Assembly: GCF_021646545.1 (NCBI RefSeq)
Contig: NZ_JAKIRP010000003.1
Coordinates: forward strand, 372,001 to 436,000
Direction of reading: 5' to 3'
DNA length: 64,000 nt
Source of the DNA: Chitinophaga filiformis
Lineage (GTDB): Bacteria; Bacteroidota; Bacteroidia; Chitinophagales; Chitinophagaceae
How positions within the stretch are numbered: the stretch's first letter is position 1; each line of letters begins with the position of its first letter. Positions 1-9,183 of this stretch are shown here, piece by piece. Both the position numbers and the translations under genes were made by a program. The notes beneath the pieces were generated by a model. That model was given only the letters and a program-made list of their open reading frames with translations. It ran no database searches and had not been told where the DNA came from.

Positions 1-325
1 TGTGGGCTAACTCATCCCTGTAGATGAGGACAAAAGCAGCCGTCTTTTTACGAAAATGGCTGATGCAGCAGTTATGCGCTATCCTGACAGCCCAGGCTAT
101 AAAGCGGCTGTTGTCCAGGTAATGGCCTTCGTTGAAGGCGTTGATGATCTTGATGAATACATCCTGGAATATATCTTCCGCCAGGCATCGGTCTTTTACC
201 AACAGCATGATAGTTGTAAAGATCCTGTTCTTATGGCGATGTACCAGCACCGTAAAAGCACGGTCGTCGCCGGATCTGTACAGTTTTATGAGCTCTTCAT
301 CTGTCAGGTCACAATATCTTTTCAT
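1..325 (-). CDS. ECF-type RNA polymerase sigma factor (partial, 3' end outside window)
   Basis: The minus frame starting at ATG 325 stays open to the left edge (108 codons), so only the N-terminal half is present. It begins MKRYCDLTDEEL and contains a clear sigma-70 region 2: a helix around CLAEDIFQDVFIKI followed by WAVRIAHNCCISHFRKK, the core-binding and -10 recognition part. Family knowledge says such proteins direct RNA polymerase to a small set of promoters. Region 4 would lie beyond the edge. No FecR-like partner is visible on this side. It lies 109 bp downstream of the collagen-like lipoprotein, in the same direction. Region 2 is typical enough that the family call is firm; the regulon is unknown. 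Confidence 0.88.
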   Translation of the reverse strand, partial: MKRYCDLTDEELIKLYRSGDDRAFTVLVHRHKNRIFTTIMLLVKDRCLAEDIFQDVFIKIINAFNEGHYLDNSRFIAWAVRIAHNCCISHFRKKTAAFVLIYRDELAH

Positions 326-434
326 GTCATTATTTTTTTAAAAACACCGGGCAATAAAGAAGTTTGAAAAATCGGCCGCCCTGGATAAAGCAGCCATCTT
401 ACATGTGGTTTTGATGGAGATGGTCATTAGTAAA

Positions 435-992
435 CTAGTTCTTAATGCCAAGAAGTGCCTGCACTTCAGCATACTTGGTCCAGTCGATGCTCCTGCCACG
501 CGCAGCAACATTACCCGGAACAATTACATATCTTACCTGGAATCTCTTGTTACCGTTGTTATCTGTCTGTGTGCTTACATTAAAGTTGCTGAACAACAGT
601 AAACCGCCTTCTGTCAATACTTCCCTGATATACAGGTCGCCCTCTACATAAGGTACAGACGAAATGTTTGGCTGAGCAGCCGTATACAGGTTGAAATAAA
701 CTTTTACAAAACCTGTGCTCAGCAGCTCTGCATCAATGGCTTCTACGTCCACACCCCATACGTATTCGCCTGAAGCTGTATCCAGCGCAAATTGTGTATC
801 CAACCACTCTGAATAAGTAATGTTAACGGATCCCGGATCCCCCTGGTCCCCCTTATCTCCTTTATCGCCTTTTGGACCGTTTGCACCCGCCGGACCTGCA
901 GGACCAGCAGCGCCATCCTTTCCACAGGAAGCAATACCGATCATCAGTGAGAACATACATGCGACAAAGAAGTAGCTGGAAATTCGTTTCAT
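435..992 (-). CDS. Collagen-like repeat lipoprotein
   Basis: A 185-residue protein with a lipoprotein signal peptide ending in a lipobox (GIASC, Cys23). Ten uninterrupted Gly-X-Y triplets follow at residues 24-54 (GKD, GAA, GPA, GPA, GAN, GPK, GDK, GDK, GDQ, GDP). The rest (about 55-185) is a beta-rich domain I do not recognise. The sequence therefore shows a lipid-anchored protein with a short collagen-like stalk directly after the acylated cysteine, which could trimerise and hold the C-terminal domain off the outer membrane. The trimer is inference; ten triplets is short for a stable bacterial collagen. It is the last gene after the PorP/OmpA/PorP group, 75 bp downstream of a PorP gene, and may belong to that transcript. 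Function unknown. Confidence 0.8.
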   Translation of the reverse strand: MKRISSYFFVACMFSLMIGIASCGKDGAAGPAGPAGANGPKGDKGDKGDQGDPGSVNITYSEWLDTQFALDTASGEYVWGVDVEAIDAELLSTGFVKVYFNLYTAAQPNISSVPYVEGDLYIREVLTEGGLLLFSNFNVSTQTDNNGNKRFQVRYVIVPGNVAARGRSIDWTKYAEVQALLGIKN

Positions 993-1067
993 AAGTAAAT
1001 TGTTTGTTTGTGTTTAGTGAAGATGTTTTTGTTAAAAATTTATAATTGTGTCATTCCATCCCTATGA

Positions 1068-2099
1068 TTAAAAATTGTTTCTCGGACAGAGATCGCCGTA
1101 ACGGTTGCCCAGCAGGAAACCGATCAGCACTTCGTGCGTGCCTTTGCTGACCGTATTTAACGATGATGTAGTGTAGTCATAGGAATAACCAATATTCACC
1201 GTTGAACTGATATTCACACCCAGCATAGCGGCAAAGCCGTCTTTGATGCGATAGGAAGCTCCCCACCAGAAGCGGTCCCTGTACAGGAACTTCGCATTCA
1301 CATCATAGCTTACCGGTGCTGCAGTGATCAGCCTTACCATCACCGAAGGCAACACACTCACGTCATCCGTCATCCAGAGCCTGTAACCTCCCGAAAAGAA
1401 CAGGTGCGGCACCAGCTTTCCCCTGTATAGAGAATCACCCACTACTTTACCATTATCATAGGCTATTTCCTGGGGAACGATGTTCTGGACGGCCGCACCC
1501 ATATAGAAGTCAGCACCGTACAATAAGAGGCCCGCATTCACTTCCGGCCGCCACTTGTTAAGCAGCTCGCTGGAAGCTACCACGGGATCGCCAGGCTGCT
1601 GAAACTGCAGCTTGGCAGCGTCTACTGACACGGATTGCATGCCTATGGAGATACCACCACTTACATTCAGCCGCGATGACAGCGGAATGTGATGCGCATA
1701 TGTAGCACTAATCGAGAATCTGTTCAATGGGCCGGTCCTGTCGTTCAGAATGGTCACTCCCATCCCTGCATGGGAAGGCGGTGTGGTATACTCCTGCCAG
1801 TATGCCCTGCCCCTGGGGTTTTCGCCAGGAGGCGTCAGACCAGTCACACTGGCCTGTGGGTAATCACTTTTGCGAAGAGGACCATGAACGGTTAAGTAAG
1901 TCGTAACCGGTGCACCATTCAGACCGGTCCACTGGTGCCGGTGACTTGCCTTTACATCCCAGTAGTTTTCAATACCTGCTATAGCAGGATTGATGATGAA
2001 TGGATTCAGGATGTACTGCGTATAATGCGGCTGTTGCTGTGCATAGATCCCCTGCGACAACAACGTCAGCAGCAGCAACAACAATGGTTTTCTTTTCAT
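1068..2099 (-). CDS. PorP/SprF family outer-membrane protein (type IX secretion associated)
   Basis: A 343-residue protein with a signal peptide (MKRKPLLLLLL..., cleavage near residue 20, ahead of Gln). The mature N-terminus carries the family signature: QYILNPFIINPAIAG, then RHQWTGLNGAP. The rest alternates polar and hydrophobic residues as in an outer-membrane beta-barrel. In Flavobacterium, SprF of this family is needed to secrete or attach the type B substrate SprB; PorP in Porphyromonas is a T9SS component bound to PorE. This gene closes a run of two type B surface proteins, PorP, PorE-like protein and PorP, with 37 bp to the gene upstream. Its QWTG-x-x-GAP signature is closer to the third PorP of the window (41521-42558) than to its neighbour at 3960-4967. 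Confidence 0.9.
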   Translation of the reverse strand: MKRKPLLLLLLTLLSQGIYAQQQPHYTQYILNPFIINPAIAGIENYWDVKASHRHQWTGLNGAPVTTYLTVHGPLRKSDYPQASVTGLTPPGENPRGRAYWQEYTTPPSHAGMGVTILNDRTGPLNRFSISATYAHHIPLSSRLNVSGGISIGMQSVSVDAAKLQFQQPGDPVVASSELLNKWRPEVNAGLLLYGADFYMGAAVQNIVPQEIAYDNGKVVGDSLYRGKLVPHLFFSGGYRLWMTDDVSVLPSVMVRLITAAPVSYDVNAKFLYRDRFWWGASYRIKDGFAAMLGVNISSTVNIGYSYDYTTSSLNTVSKGTHEVLIGFLLGNRYGDLCPRNNF

Positions 2100-2136
2100 A
2101 AGCTTTTGTTTTTTAAGTGGTGTGCGGATAGCTTAT

Positions 2137-3921
2137 TTATCTGCCGCTGATGATCCTGAACTCCGTTCTGCGGTTACGCGCACGGCCTTCTGGATTGTCA
2201 GATCCGTCAGGATTTGTATTAGGCGCTATCGGACGTGTAGCGGCATATCCTTTTGACTGCAGACGACTGGATTCAATGCCCTGACCTACGAGGTAATCTA
2301 CACAGCTCTTCGCCCTGGCTTCAGATAGTTTTTCATTCAACTCATTGGAACCTTTGCTGTCTGTATGTGCACTCAGTTCGATCACGATAGCAGGATACTT
2401 TTTCAACATCGCCACCAGCCTGTCCAATGACGGGAAAGACGCGGGCTGCAGATAAGACATATTGAAGTCATAGTAAATATTCTCCAGTACAATAGGTCCG
2501 TCTGTTGTTGGCGGTTCCAGCGCAATCACCGTTGGCTCCGGTTTTGGTGCTGGCGGTGGCGGTGGTGGTGGTGGCACTACTTTCTGTAAGGAGAAGAGCT
2601 CCAGACAACAGGCGGCCGCACGGTCGGACGATAACCAGACATTCTCCAGGATATTCTCTTTACTACCTTTGCTGATGAAATACATATCATCTTTTACAGA
2701 GTTCACAGGATAACCGAAGTTCACCGGTGTACTCCAGGCACCCGCAGAATCCTTCGCATAGAAGAAGTCAAAGCCCCCCATACCTACCCTGCCATCCGTA
2801 GAAAATATCAGCAGATTGGAAGCTGCATGTACATAAGGCGCTTCTTCGTTCCAGGCAGTGTTGATCACCGGACCAAGGTTCTTTGTAAAGAAAGGTGTTC
2901 CTTCGCCATTCAGTTCTGCTTCCCACAGGTCAAAACCGCCAACACCACCTGGTCTGTCGCTGGCATAGATAAGACGTTTACCATCCGGCGTTACAAACGG
3001 CTGCTGTGCACTGTAACCAGGTACATTCAGCACCGTATCCAGCAATGCTGGTTCACTCCAGGTATCACCGCTCTTTTTGCTGCTATAGATCGCTGCGCTC
3101 TTCTTACCCTGTTTCACCGTCCAGCGTGTCATAAAGAGCGTATTACCATCCGGGCTCAATGCAATTACTCCCTGGTCAACATCCTTTGGTTGTGCAATGG
3201 CCAGCAGGCTAACCGTATCCGGTTGTCCGGACGCATAATTGGCGCTGTACAGACGGTTTACGAAAGCATGTCCTTTAGCACCTTTATCGGGCCTCGTGGA
3301 GGTAAATACCAGTACACTGTCTTTAAACCATACCGGGGCATAGTTGGCACCGATGGGATTGATCACTTCAGGCGCTTTCTCCACCTTATACATATTCAGA
3401 TCAGGCTTGCCCATCTCTGCGATGATGAAGCGGAGGTTCTGCAATTCGCGTTGTGCTGTTTCGCGGTAAGTATCCTGCAGTGTATATGATTCCAGGAAAT
3501 AAGTAAATGCTTTTTCAGCCAGTTCATGTCTTCCCAGCGCACGCAGGGCTACTGCATAATGATAAGGCGCCAGCGGGAAGGCTGCTTTATCAAACTCCAT
3601 TGCTTCTGCATACCAGGGCACTGCCTTGCTGTAATCATGCAGCAAGCGGTAGCTTTCTGCCAGTTTATAGATAGCCTGTTGCTCGGTGCTTACTGTGGCC
3701 AGCGATTTCTTTGCAGAAGGCTGCGTGTTATAAGGCCGGTATGCAGCGTCACTTACAATCTTCCTGGCACCTGCCAGGTACTTCTCATAATACGGCGCTG
3801 CAGAACTATACTCTGCATTCTTGTAATAATAGTCAGCAGACCGCAGGTAGTTATAAGCAACCTGTCCTTTGCTTATGGTAACCGCTGAAAACAATACTGC
3901 TGTAAGAAAGATATGTTTCAT
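2137..3921 (-). CDS. PorE-like OmpA-family protein (TPR, beta-propeller, OmpA domain)
   Basis: A 594-residue protein with a signal peptide (residues 1-20). Order of domains: TPR-like helices (about 20-155), WD40-like/PD40 beta-propeller (about 190-430, repeats such as GGVGGFDLW and GMGGFDFF), a proline-rich linker starting with eight prolines (about 448-477), and an OmpA C-terminal domain (478-594) with the peptidoglycan-binding pattern AHTDSKGSNELNEKLSEAR and NRRTEF. PorE of Porphyromonas has TPR, propeller, a carboxypeptidase-regulatory-like domain and OmpA, and links PorP to the cell wall. Here a proline linker replaces the regulatory-like domain. There is no lipobox, so it is probably soluble periplasmic. 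Two PorP genes flank it at 37 and 38 bp. Family call firm; exact PorE-like role is inference. Confidence 0.88.
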   Translation of the reverse strand: MKHIFLTAVLFSAVTISKGQVAYNYLRSADYYYKNAEYSSAAPYYEKYLAGARKIVSDAAYRPYNTQPSAKKSLATVSTEQQAIYKLAESYRLLHDYSKAVPWYAEAMEFDKAAFPLAPYHYAVALRALGRHELAEKAFTYFLESYTLQDTYRETAQRELQNLRFIIAEMGKPDLNMYKVEKAPEVINPIGANYAPVWFKDSVLVFTSTRPDKGAKGHAFVNRLYSANYASGQPDTVSLLAIAQPKDVDQGVIALSPDGNTLFMTRWTVKQGKKSAAIYSSKKSGDTWSEPALLDTVLNVPGYSAQQPFVTPDGKRLIYASDRPGGVGGFDLWEAELNGEGTPFFTKNLGPVINTAWNEEAPYVHAASNLLIFSTDGRVGMGGFDFFYAKDSAGAWSTPVNFGYPVNSVKDDMYFISKGSKENILENVWLSSDRAAACCLELFSLQKVVPPPPPPPPAPKPEPTVIALEPPTTDGPIVLENIYYDFNMSYLQPASFPSLDRLVAMLKKYPAIVIELSAHTDSKGSNELNEKLSEARAKSCVDYLVGQGIESSRLQSKGYAATRPIAPNTNPDGSDNPEGRARNRRTEFRIISGR

Positions 3922-3959
3922 GTTTTTCTTTTGATACGTTTGATGGATGAAGGTTCAGG

Positions 3960-4967
3960 TTAGAGACGCGGACAAACAAACTCCACTTCCTGTGAACGGA
4001 AAAGCTTTCTGCCGATGAAGGTGAGCGACAGTTCAAAACTGTTGGAACCCCTGGCCATCTTGCTCAGCTCAGATGTATTGATGTCATAACTTACACCAAG
4101 CGTAAAGTTCTTGTAGGTAAAACCTGCATGTGTAGATACTGCATCTTTGAACCTGTAATTCACACCCAGCAATACATCTGTCATAGGATTTACAAACAGC
4201 TGCCCGTAAGCACCGGCCATCTTCTCTTCTGCATTGCCCTGTCTCAGGTACAGCAGGTTAGGCGTTACGCTGATCACATCTGTAATAGCAAGCTTCACAC
4301 CTGCATGGCCTGTAAAGCGCATTGGGAAACGGGCATCACCGTTCTTGCTGAACTGGTCTGTAGGACGTGTAAGATGTGATACAGAGAAACCACCAAAGAG
4401 GTTATACTTCTTTCCTGGCTCCGCATCGTAATACAATACACCGGCGCCTGCATCAAATGAGGTAGAGGATGTTCTGCTGAAGGCATCACCGCTGGGTGTA
4501 CCGGGATTGTAACCGGTGATAGGATTCCACTGATCACCGAAGGTGAGCTTGGAAGCGTCGAACTTACGCTGGATCATGCCGAACTGTAAACCGAACACGA
4601 CCCTGTGTGTACCCGCTGCACCCAAACGTACACCGGTATAAGAAGCACTTCCATAGGCGGTGGTATAGTTGTAACCACCATCGCCGGCCTTCTGGTTCAG
4701 TACACTGGCGCCGAAATTGAACTGCTTGTTCGTGGTGAAATCAGCAGCTACACCGTAGGTTGAGAACGGATCGCTGATGTTCCCCCATTGATTACGATAG
4801 ATGGCTGAGATACGATATTGGCCATCAAATGCACCGGTCAGCGCCGGGTTAAGCCATGCCGGATACACATAATACTGGGAAAAATGCGGATCGGTCTGCG
4901 CTGTTGCTGTATTCCCTGTGAAGATCAGAAAGGGCAATACCAGGATGATAGATAGTATATTTCTCAT
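3960..4967 (-). CDS. PorP/SprF family outer-membrane protein, second type
   Basis: A 335-residue protein with a signal peptide (cleavage near 24, TATA-Q). It starts with the family signature QYYVYPAWLNPALTG followed by YRNQWGNI, and continues as a predicted beta-barrel rich in glycine and aromatic residues, with a late SYDINTSEL segment typical of the family. It sits 24 bp downstream of the 1391-residue type B protein and 38 bp upstream of the PorE-like gene. In characterised gliding bacteria each SprF-like protein pairs with a neighbouring type B substrate. The QW-G-N-I signature differs from QWTG in the other two PorP proteins here, so this looks like a separate subgroup. That could mean each of the two giant substrates has its own partner, which is inference. 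Confidence 0.9.
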   Translation of the reverse strand: MRNILSIILVLPFLIFTGNTATAQTDPHFSQYYVYPAWLNPALTGAFDGQYRISAIYRNQWGNISDPFSTYGVAADFTTNKQFNFGASVLNQKAGDGGYNYTTAYGSASYTGVRLGAAGTHRVVFGLQFGMIQRKFDASKLTFGDQWNPITGYNPGTPSGDAFSRTSSTSFDAGAGVLYYDAEPGKKYNLFGGFSVSHLTRPTDQFSKNGDARFPMRFTGHAGVKLAITDVISVTPNLLYLRQGNAEEKMAGAYGQLFVNPMTDVLLGVNYRFKDAVSTHAGFTYKNFTLGVSYDINTSELSKMARGSNSFELSLTFIGRKLFRSQEVEFVCPRL

Positions 4968-4991
4968 TTTGGTCGATATTTTTAGCGGTTG

Positions 4992-7900
4992 TTAAAGTAA
5001 AATGACTACGTACCCGGTTAGTGGTGCAAATCCATTCTTTAGTTTTATGATATAGTAGTAAGTAGCCTGTGGCAACAGATGGCCTTTATAAGTACCATCC
5101 CATGGCGTTTTATAACCTTCTGAATAGTACACACGCTGTCCGTAACGGTTGAATACCTCCACCGTACAATCTGCATATTCCGACAGGTTAGTCAGCTCCC
5201 AGCGATCATTTATCTGGTCGCCGTTCGGAGAAAATGCATTAGGCACTTTTACGGGTTTGAATACTTTCACTGACAGTTCATCTACGGCGGTACAACTTCC
5301 CTCTCCTATTGCCGTCAGTGTATATACCTGGTCTTCCATCGCCTGCAGGGTTGGTCGCAGCGCAGTAGGATCAGACAGACCATCTGGCGGTGTCCAGCGG
5401 AATTTAAGTACCGTAGAATCATTGGCAGTGGCGTTAAATGTTACCAGCGTGCCCTGTGGTACGATGAAGGATTGTCCTGCATCTATCACCGGCTGCAGGT
5501 ATACTACCACATTACTGGTGAACGGTTCAGATACGCAACCCGCACCATTGGCCACTACCAGCTGTACGGGGTAGTCACCTGGCTGACTGTAACGCTTCAC
5601 GGGGTTTTGTTCTGTCGCTCCACTTCCATCGCCGAAGGTCCATGCCCATGAAACGATATCGTCATTGTCGTCTACGCTTCTGTCTGTGAAGATATTGTCA
5701 GCTCCCTGACACAGTGTATCCGGTGCAACGGTGAAGTCGGCCTGTGGCTGCGTAAAGAAGGCATCCAGCACCTTTTCTTTCGTCGAAGTACAACCATGTA
5801 TTGAAGTGGTGGTCAATGAGACGGTGTATGAACCTGCCGTGCGATAATTGTAAACCGGAGATGCCATGGTAGATACGCCACCGTCGCCGAAGGCCCATTG
5901 ATAGGTCAGACCAGCATTGTCAGGTATGGTAGACATATTCGTGAATCGCGCAGTACCTTCAGGCATACAGATGCTGGTTGGTAAGCCAAAGTCCGTAACC
6001 GGTATAGCATGCACTGCGATCGTCTTTGAAGCGGTATCACTGATACAGCCGTTGTTACTTACTGTTACCAGTTTCACATCGTATGTATCCCAGGCAGTGT
6101 AGGTCCTGTTGAAAGGAATATTATCTGTACGTGTTTCGTTAGTACCATCTCCAAAGAACCATTTCCAGTTAGTGATGGTACCCGTAGCAACGGTCGACTG
6201 GTCTGCGAAATTCACTGCTTCTCCAAGACAGATATCCTCGTTGGCTGCGAATGCAGGTTGTGGCTTCGGATGCACAGTAATAGTAGCAGAGATGGAATCG
6301 GTACAACCAGCCTGTGTGGTGAACACATACCAAACCGTGTGCGTACCTGCCCCTGCGGTCAGCGGATTAAATACACCAGTGGAAGACACACCCGGGCCTT
6401 TATAAGTACCGGTACCTGTCACGCCGTTCGTTACGCTTCCTTTTGCTACCGATATCACCCGCTTATCGTTCACACACACTGCAGGCAGTGCTGCGAATAC
6501 CAGACGGGGCTTCAGGTTGAATGTTGCAGACACCGTCGTGTCTTTTGTACAGCCCTGAGCAGTGGTAACAGTATATTTAATATTATAAGTGCCGAAGCTT
6601 GTATAGTTGTGTTGTGGATTGGCTACAGCAGATGTGTTGGGATTCTGTGGCGTCGCATTGGCATCGCCGAAGTTCCACGCATAAGTGCTGATAGCCTGTC
6701 CGTCGGGTACAGTCGTTGTGCTATTGAACTGTACAAGACCATCTACTTCCAGGCAGTTCTTCGGATAAGTAAAGCCCAATACCGGTTTCGCATTAACCTG
6801 TACCTGCTTCTTCACAGTATCACTCACACACAGCTCGCTCACCTTTACAACGTGCGACACTGTATAGGTGCCGTATTTCGAATAATGTGCTGTTTGCGCA
6901 GTTGCTTTATCCAGGGATGCAGTAGTATCATTTCCAAAGTTCCAGTACCAGTTCTTCATTGGAGCTGTACCACCATAGGTAGATTGATCCGTCAGGCTGA
7001 TACCTCCACCCTCACAAATGGCGGCAGGTACAGTAGTAAAATCAGCTACTGGCTTCGCTGCCACTATCACCGGAATAATAGTATCTGCCAGGCAGCCTTC
7101 TTTAGAGATCACACTCAGCTGTATATTCTGTTGGCCTACCGGGAACCTGCGTTTCACCAATGCGCCGCTATCCTGTATCGCTCCGGGGAACACCCATTTC
7201 CAGCGGTCTATTTCGTACCCATTACCGCTGCTGTCGCCCTTGAAGTACACCGTATCCATGGTACAACCCGTGAAATCAATTTTAAAGGAGGCTGTTGGCT
7301 TACGCTTAACATCTACGGTGATCTTTACTTCTTCTTTATGATCACATTTTTCAATGCTGGGGTGTGTATTAGTAATGGGTATCTCGTAAGTACCAATTGT
7401 ACTGAAGAGATACGTACCCGGTAAAGTGTATTTATAATAGGGTACGCCATTCACCAGTTCTTCTCCCGTAGGCTGAGGATTGGTTAATGTTACATCAGCA
7501 TTGGGCGTGATCATGTTCCCCAGCTTGCTGATGTTCCACTGCATCTCCGTTGGCTTGTATGCCAGGAGTACCGACAGTTCCACAGGTGTTTGCGTACAGG
7601 TAAATTCGTTCTTATAAGAGGAGGTATCCTGTTCATTGTGAATAACACCTATTACATTCAGGTTATTAATGAGCGTACCTGCGTTGTAACCATAACTTTC
7701 CACAGAACCTAAACCATAGGTAACAGCCGTGAATGCAGAATCACTTTGTACAATGGCCTGCGCCTGACCAGCGTTCCATCTTTTTATAACCACTGAATAA
7801 CCGGGTTTATTAGGATGGGGAATGGCAACGGTCCATGCGTTCTTCTGTCCATCGATCGTCAGTGTTTCTGTACCTTTTGTAGGAATGATCATGGTGAGAT

Positions 7901-9167
7901 AGTTCACCCGGATGCTTTCCCTGTTGTTCCTGTAAAAACCTATTCTTTTAATGGATTGCTCAACGGGACTGAGGTATACCATTTCCGGGTCGCCATCACC
8001 CCCTGTATTGGGACAGGCGCCGGTGGAGGCCATATATTGGGCAACGAGAACAGGTTTGTCTGATTCTATATAATCGGGTGTATTACTTTCAAATTCGTAG
8101 TAGGAATTGCTCTTAAGACCGGTGAGCTGCACACCATTACGCTTCACGATCGTCGTAGGATCTTTCACCACCACCTTGTAAGGATTGGTCATAAAACTAC
8201 CCGCCGTGTTATCGGTAGAAGTAGGCGCGGTGAGATAACGTTTTCCCCATGCCTGGGAAGGAAAGACCTGCTGGATGTTATTGTCGCCACTGGAACCGAA
8301 ATTACCGGCACAGGCGAGCGTAGTACGGCTACTACCGGAGAATACCGCTATAGGGAAACAGGTATCATTTGCGTTGGCAATAGACTTTACCGTAGTACCT
8401 GTCATTTCGTGACCGGCACTGCCGCCTAAGGATGCACCTATCACCTGGTAGATCTCTCCCCTGTTCAATGTAACCGTGAAAGGCACACCAGGCAGTTTAC
8501 CGTTACGGGTGGGTACAGAGGGTGTGATCTCTACCCGGGTATTGTTATCTTTCGCTACCACAAACATCCAGGAGAAGCAGTCAAAATCGTAGTCCTGCTG
8601 GCTGTTCAGCGATACATAATAATACCCCCATGTTTCTTCAGGCATCAGCATGGTAGCACCCGAAGATGCTGATCCGTAGATGTGTGCATACGCTACAATG
8701 GGTACATCACTTACAATGTGGATCCCTTTTTTGATAAAGAGCCCCTCTCCTCCTGTACCACCGAAAGTAGGCGGTACGGAATATAACCTCGCATCGAAGG
8801 TCCCTGTTTTGGGAATCTGGTCTGTAGCAATAACAGTGTTGGCAGGGATGCTGTAAGATCTTGTCCAGGTAGTGCCATCTATGGTTACCGTTACATTTGC
8901 GGGTTCTTCTGCACTGAGGTACAAGACCATTTCCTGAGAATTGCCCCTGTTGGGCTCCATAAACTGGTGATGGCCATATCCCACCCAGAAGCTTTTACCT
9001 CTGTTGGATAAGTTCTGACCATAGGTTTGCAAACAAGTCAGCAGGATGAACAATGTAGCTGTCAGGCTGCTGAGGAACAACTTCCTGCTGCCAGTGCCCC
9101 CGCCCGAAGGCGGAGAGCAATAGCAAGCAAAGAATTGTCTGGTTAAAAGCAATGTCCATTTCTCCAT
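4992..9167 (-). CDS. Type B T9SS surface protein with IgGFc-binding-like and PKD domains
   Basis: A 1391-residue secreted protein. Signal peptide hydrophobic core lies at residues 29-50, preceded by an unusual 28-residue N-region containing CSPPSGGG. An IgGFc-binding-like domain follows from residue 56 (GKSFWVGYGHH onward) to about 500, then roughly six PKD domains (motifs such as WNFGD, WFFGDG, WAFGDG, WTFGDG) with one Ig-like domain among them, up to about 1210. The type B sorting domain is 1308-1391 (PNAFSPNGDQINDRWEL, FNRYGQRVY, WDGTYKG). The sorting domain is exported through T9SS and the long PKD stalk suggests a fibrous adhesin at the cell surface. It lies 16 bp after the 2978-residue protein and 24 bp before a PorP/SprF gene. 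The ligand is unknown. Confidence 0.88.
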   Translation of the reverse strand: MEKWTLLLTRQFFACYCSPPSGGGTGSRKLFLSSLTATLFILLTCLQTYGQNLSNRGKSFWVGYGHHQFMEPNRGNSQEMVLYLSAEEPANVTVTIDGTTWTRSYSIPANTVIATDQIPKTGTFDARLYSVPPTFGGTGGEGLFIKKGIHIVSDVPIVAYAHIYGSASSGATMLMPEETWGYYYVSLNSQQDYDFDCFSWMFVVAKDNNTRVEITPSVPTRNGKLPGVPFTVTLNRGEIYQVIGASLGGSAGHEMTGTTVKSIANANDTCFPIAVFSGSSRTTLACAGNFGSSGDNNIQQVFPSQAWGKRYLTAPTSTDNTAGSFMTNPYKVVVKDPTTIVKRNGVQLTGLKSNSYYEFESNTPDYIESDKPVLVAQYMASTGACPNTGGDGDPEMVYLSPVEQSIKRIGFYRNNRESIRVNYLTMIIPTKGTETLTIDGQKNAWTVAIPHPNKPGYSVVIKRWNAGQAQAIVQSDSAFTAVTYGLGSVESYGYNAGTLINNLNVIGVIHNEQDTSSYKNEFTCTQTPVELSVLLAYKPTEMQWNISKLGNMITPNADVTLTNPQPTGEELVNGVPYYKYTLPGTYLFSTIGTYEIPITNTHPSIEKCDHKEEVKITVDVKRKPTASFKIDFTGCTMDTVYFKGDSSGNGYEIDRWKWVFPGAIQDSGALVKRRFPVGQQNIQLSVISKEGCLADTIIPVIVAAKPVADFTTVPAAICEGGGISLTDQSTYGGTAPMKNWYWNFGNDTTASLDKATAQTAHYSKYGTYTVSHVVKVSELCVSDTVKKQVQVNAKPVLGFTYPKNCLEVDGLVQFNSTTTVPDGQAISTYAWNFGDANATPQNPNTSAVANPQHNYTSFGTYNIKYTVTTAQGCTKDTTVSATFNLKPRLVFAALPAVCVNDKRVISVAKGSVTNGVTGTGTYKGPGVSSTGVFNPLTAGAGTHTVWYVFTTQAGCTDSISATITVHPKPQPAFAANEDICLGEAVNFADQSTVATGTITNWKWFFGDGTNETRTDNIPFNRTYTAWDTYDVKLVTVSNNGCISDTASKTIAVHAIPVTDFGLPTSICMPEGTARFTNMSTIPDNAGLTYQWAFGDGGVSTMASPVYNYRTAGSYTVSLTTTSIHGCTSTKEKVLDAFFTQPQADFTVAPDTLCQGADNIFTDRSVDDNDDIVSWAWTFGDGSGATEQNPVKRYSQPGDYPVQLVVANGAGCVSEPFTSNVVVYLQPVIDAGQSFIVPQGTLVTFNATANDSTVLKFRWTPPDGLSDPTALRPTLQAMEDQVYTLTAIGEGSCTAVDELSVKVFKPVKVPNAFSPNGDQINDRWELTNLSEYADCTVEVFNRYGQRVYYSEGYKTPWDGTYKGHLLPQATYYYIIKLKNGFAPLTGYVVILL
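9100..9113 (-). repeat. Short GC-rich palindrome inside a signal-peptide coding region
   Basis: The plus strand reads CCGCC-CGAA-GGCGG, a five-base-pair stem with a four-base loop; in mRNA this is a stem capped by UUCG. It encodes the PPSG part of CSPPSGGG in the N-region of the 1391-residue protein, between a first hydrophobic stretch and the real signal-peptide core. Similar small palindromes encoding SPPSGG-like inserts occur in Bacteroidota proteins as I recall. Whether this is a dispersed element cannot be decided from one copy. Confidence 0.45.
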
Positions 9168-9183
9168 AAAACCATTTTTTATA

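Noticed and set aside
6258..7424. A 388-codon open frame on the plus strand opposite the 1391-residue protein
   Set aside because: It mirrors a repetitive PKD-coding gene, has no signal peptide or known domain, and shows cysteine- and histidine-rich composition typical of antisense frames.
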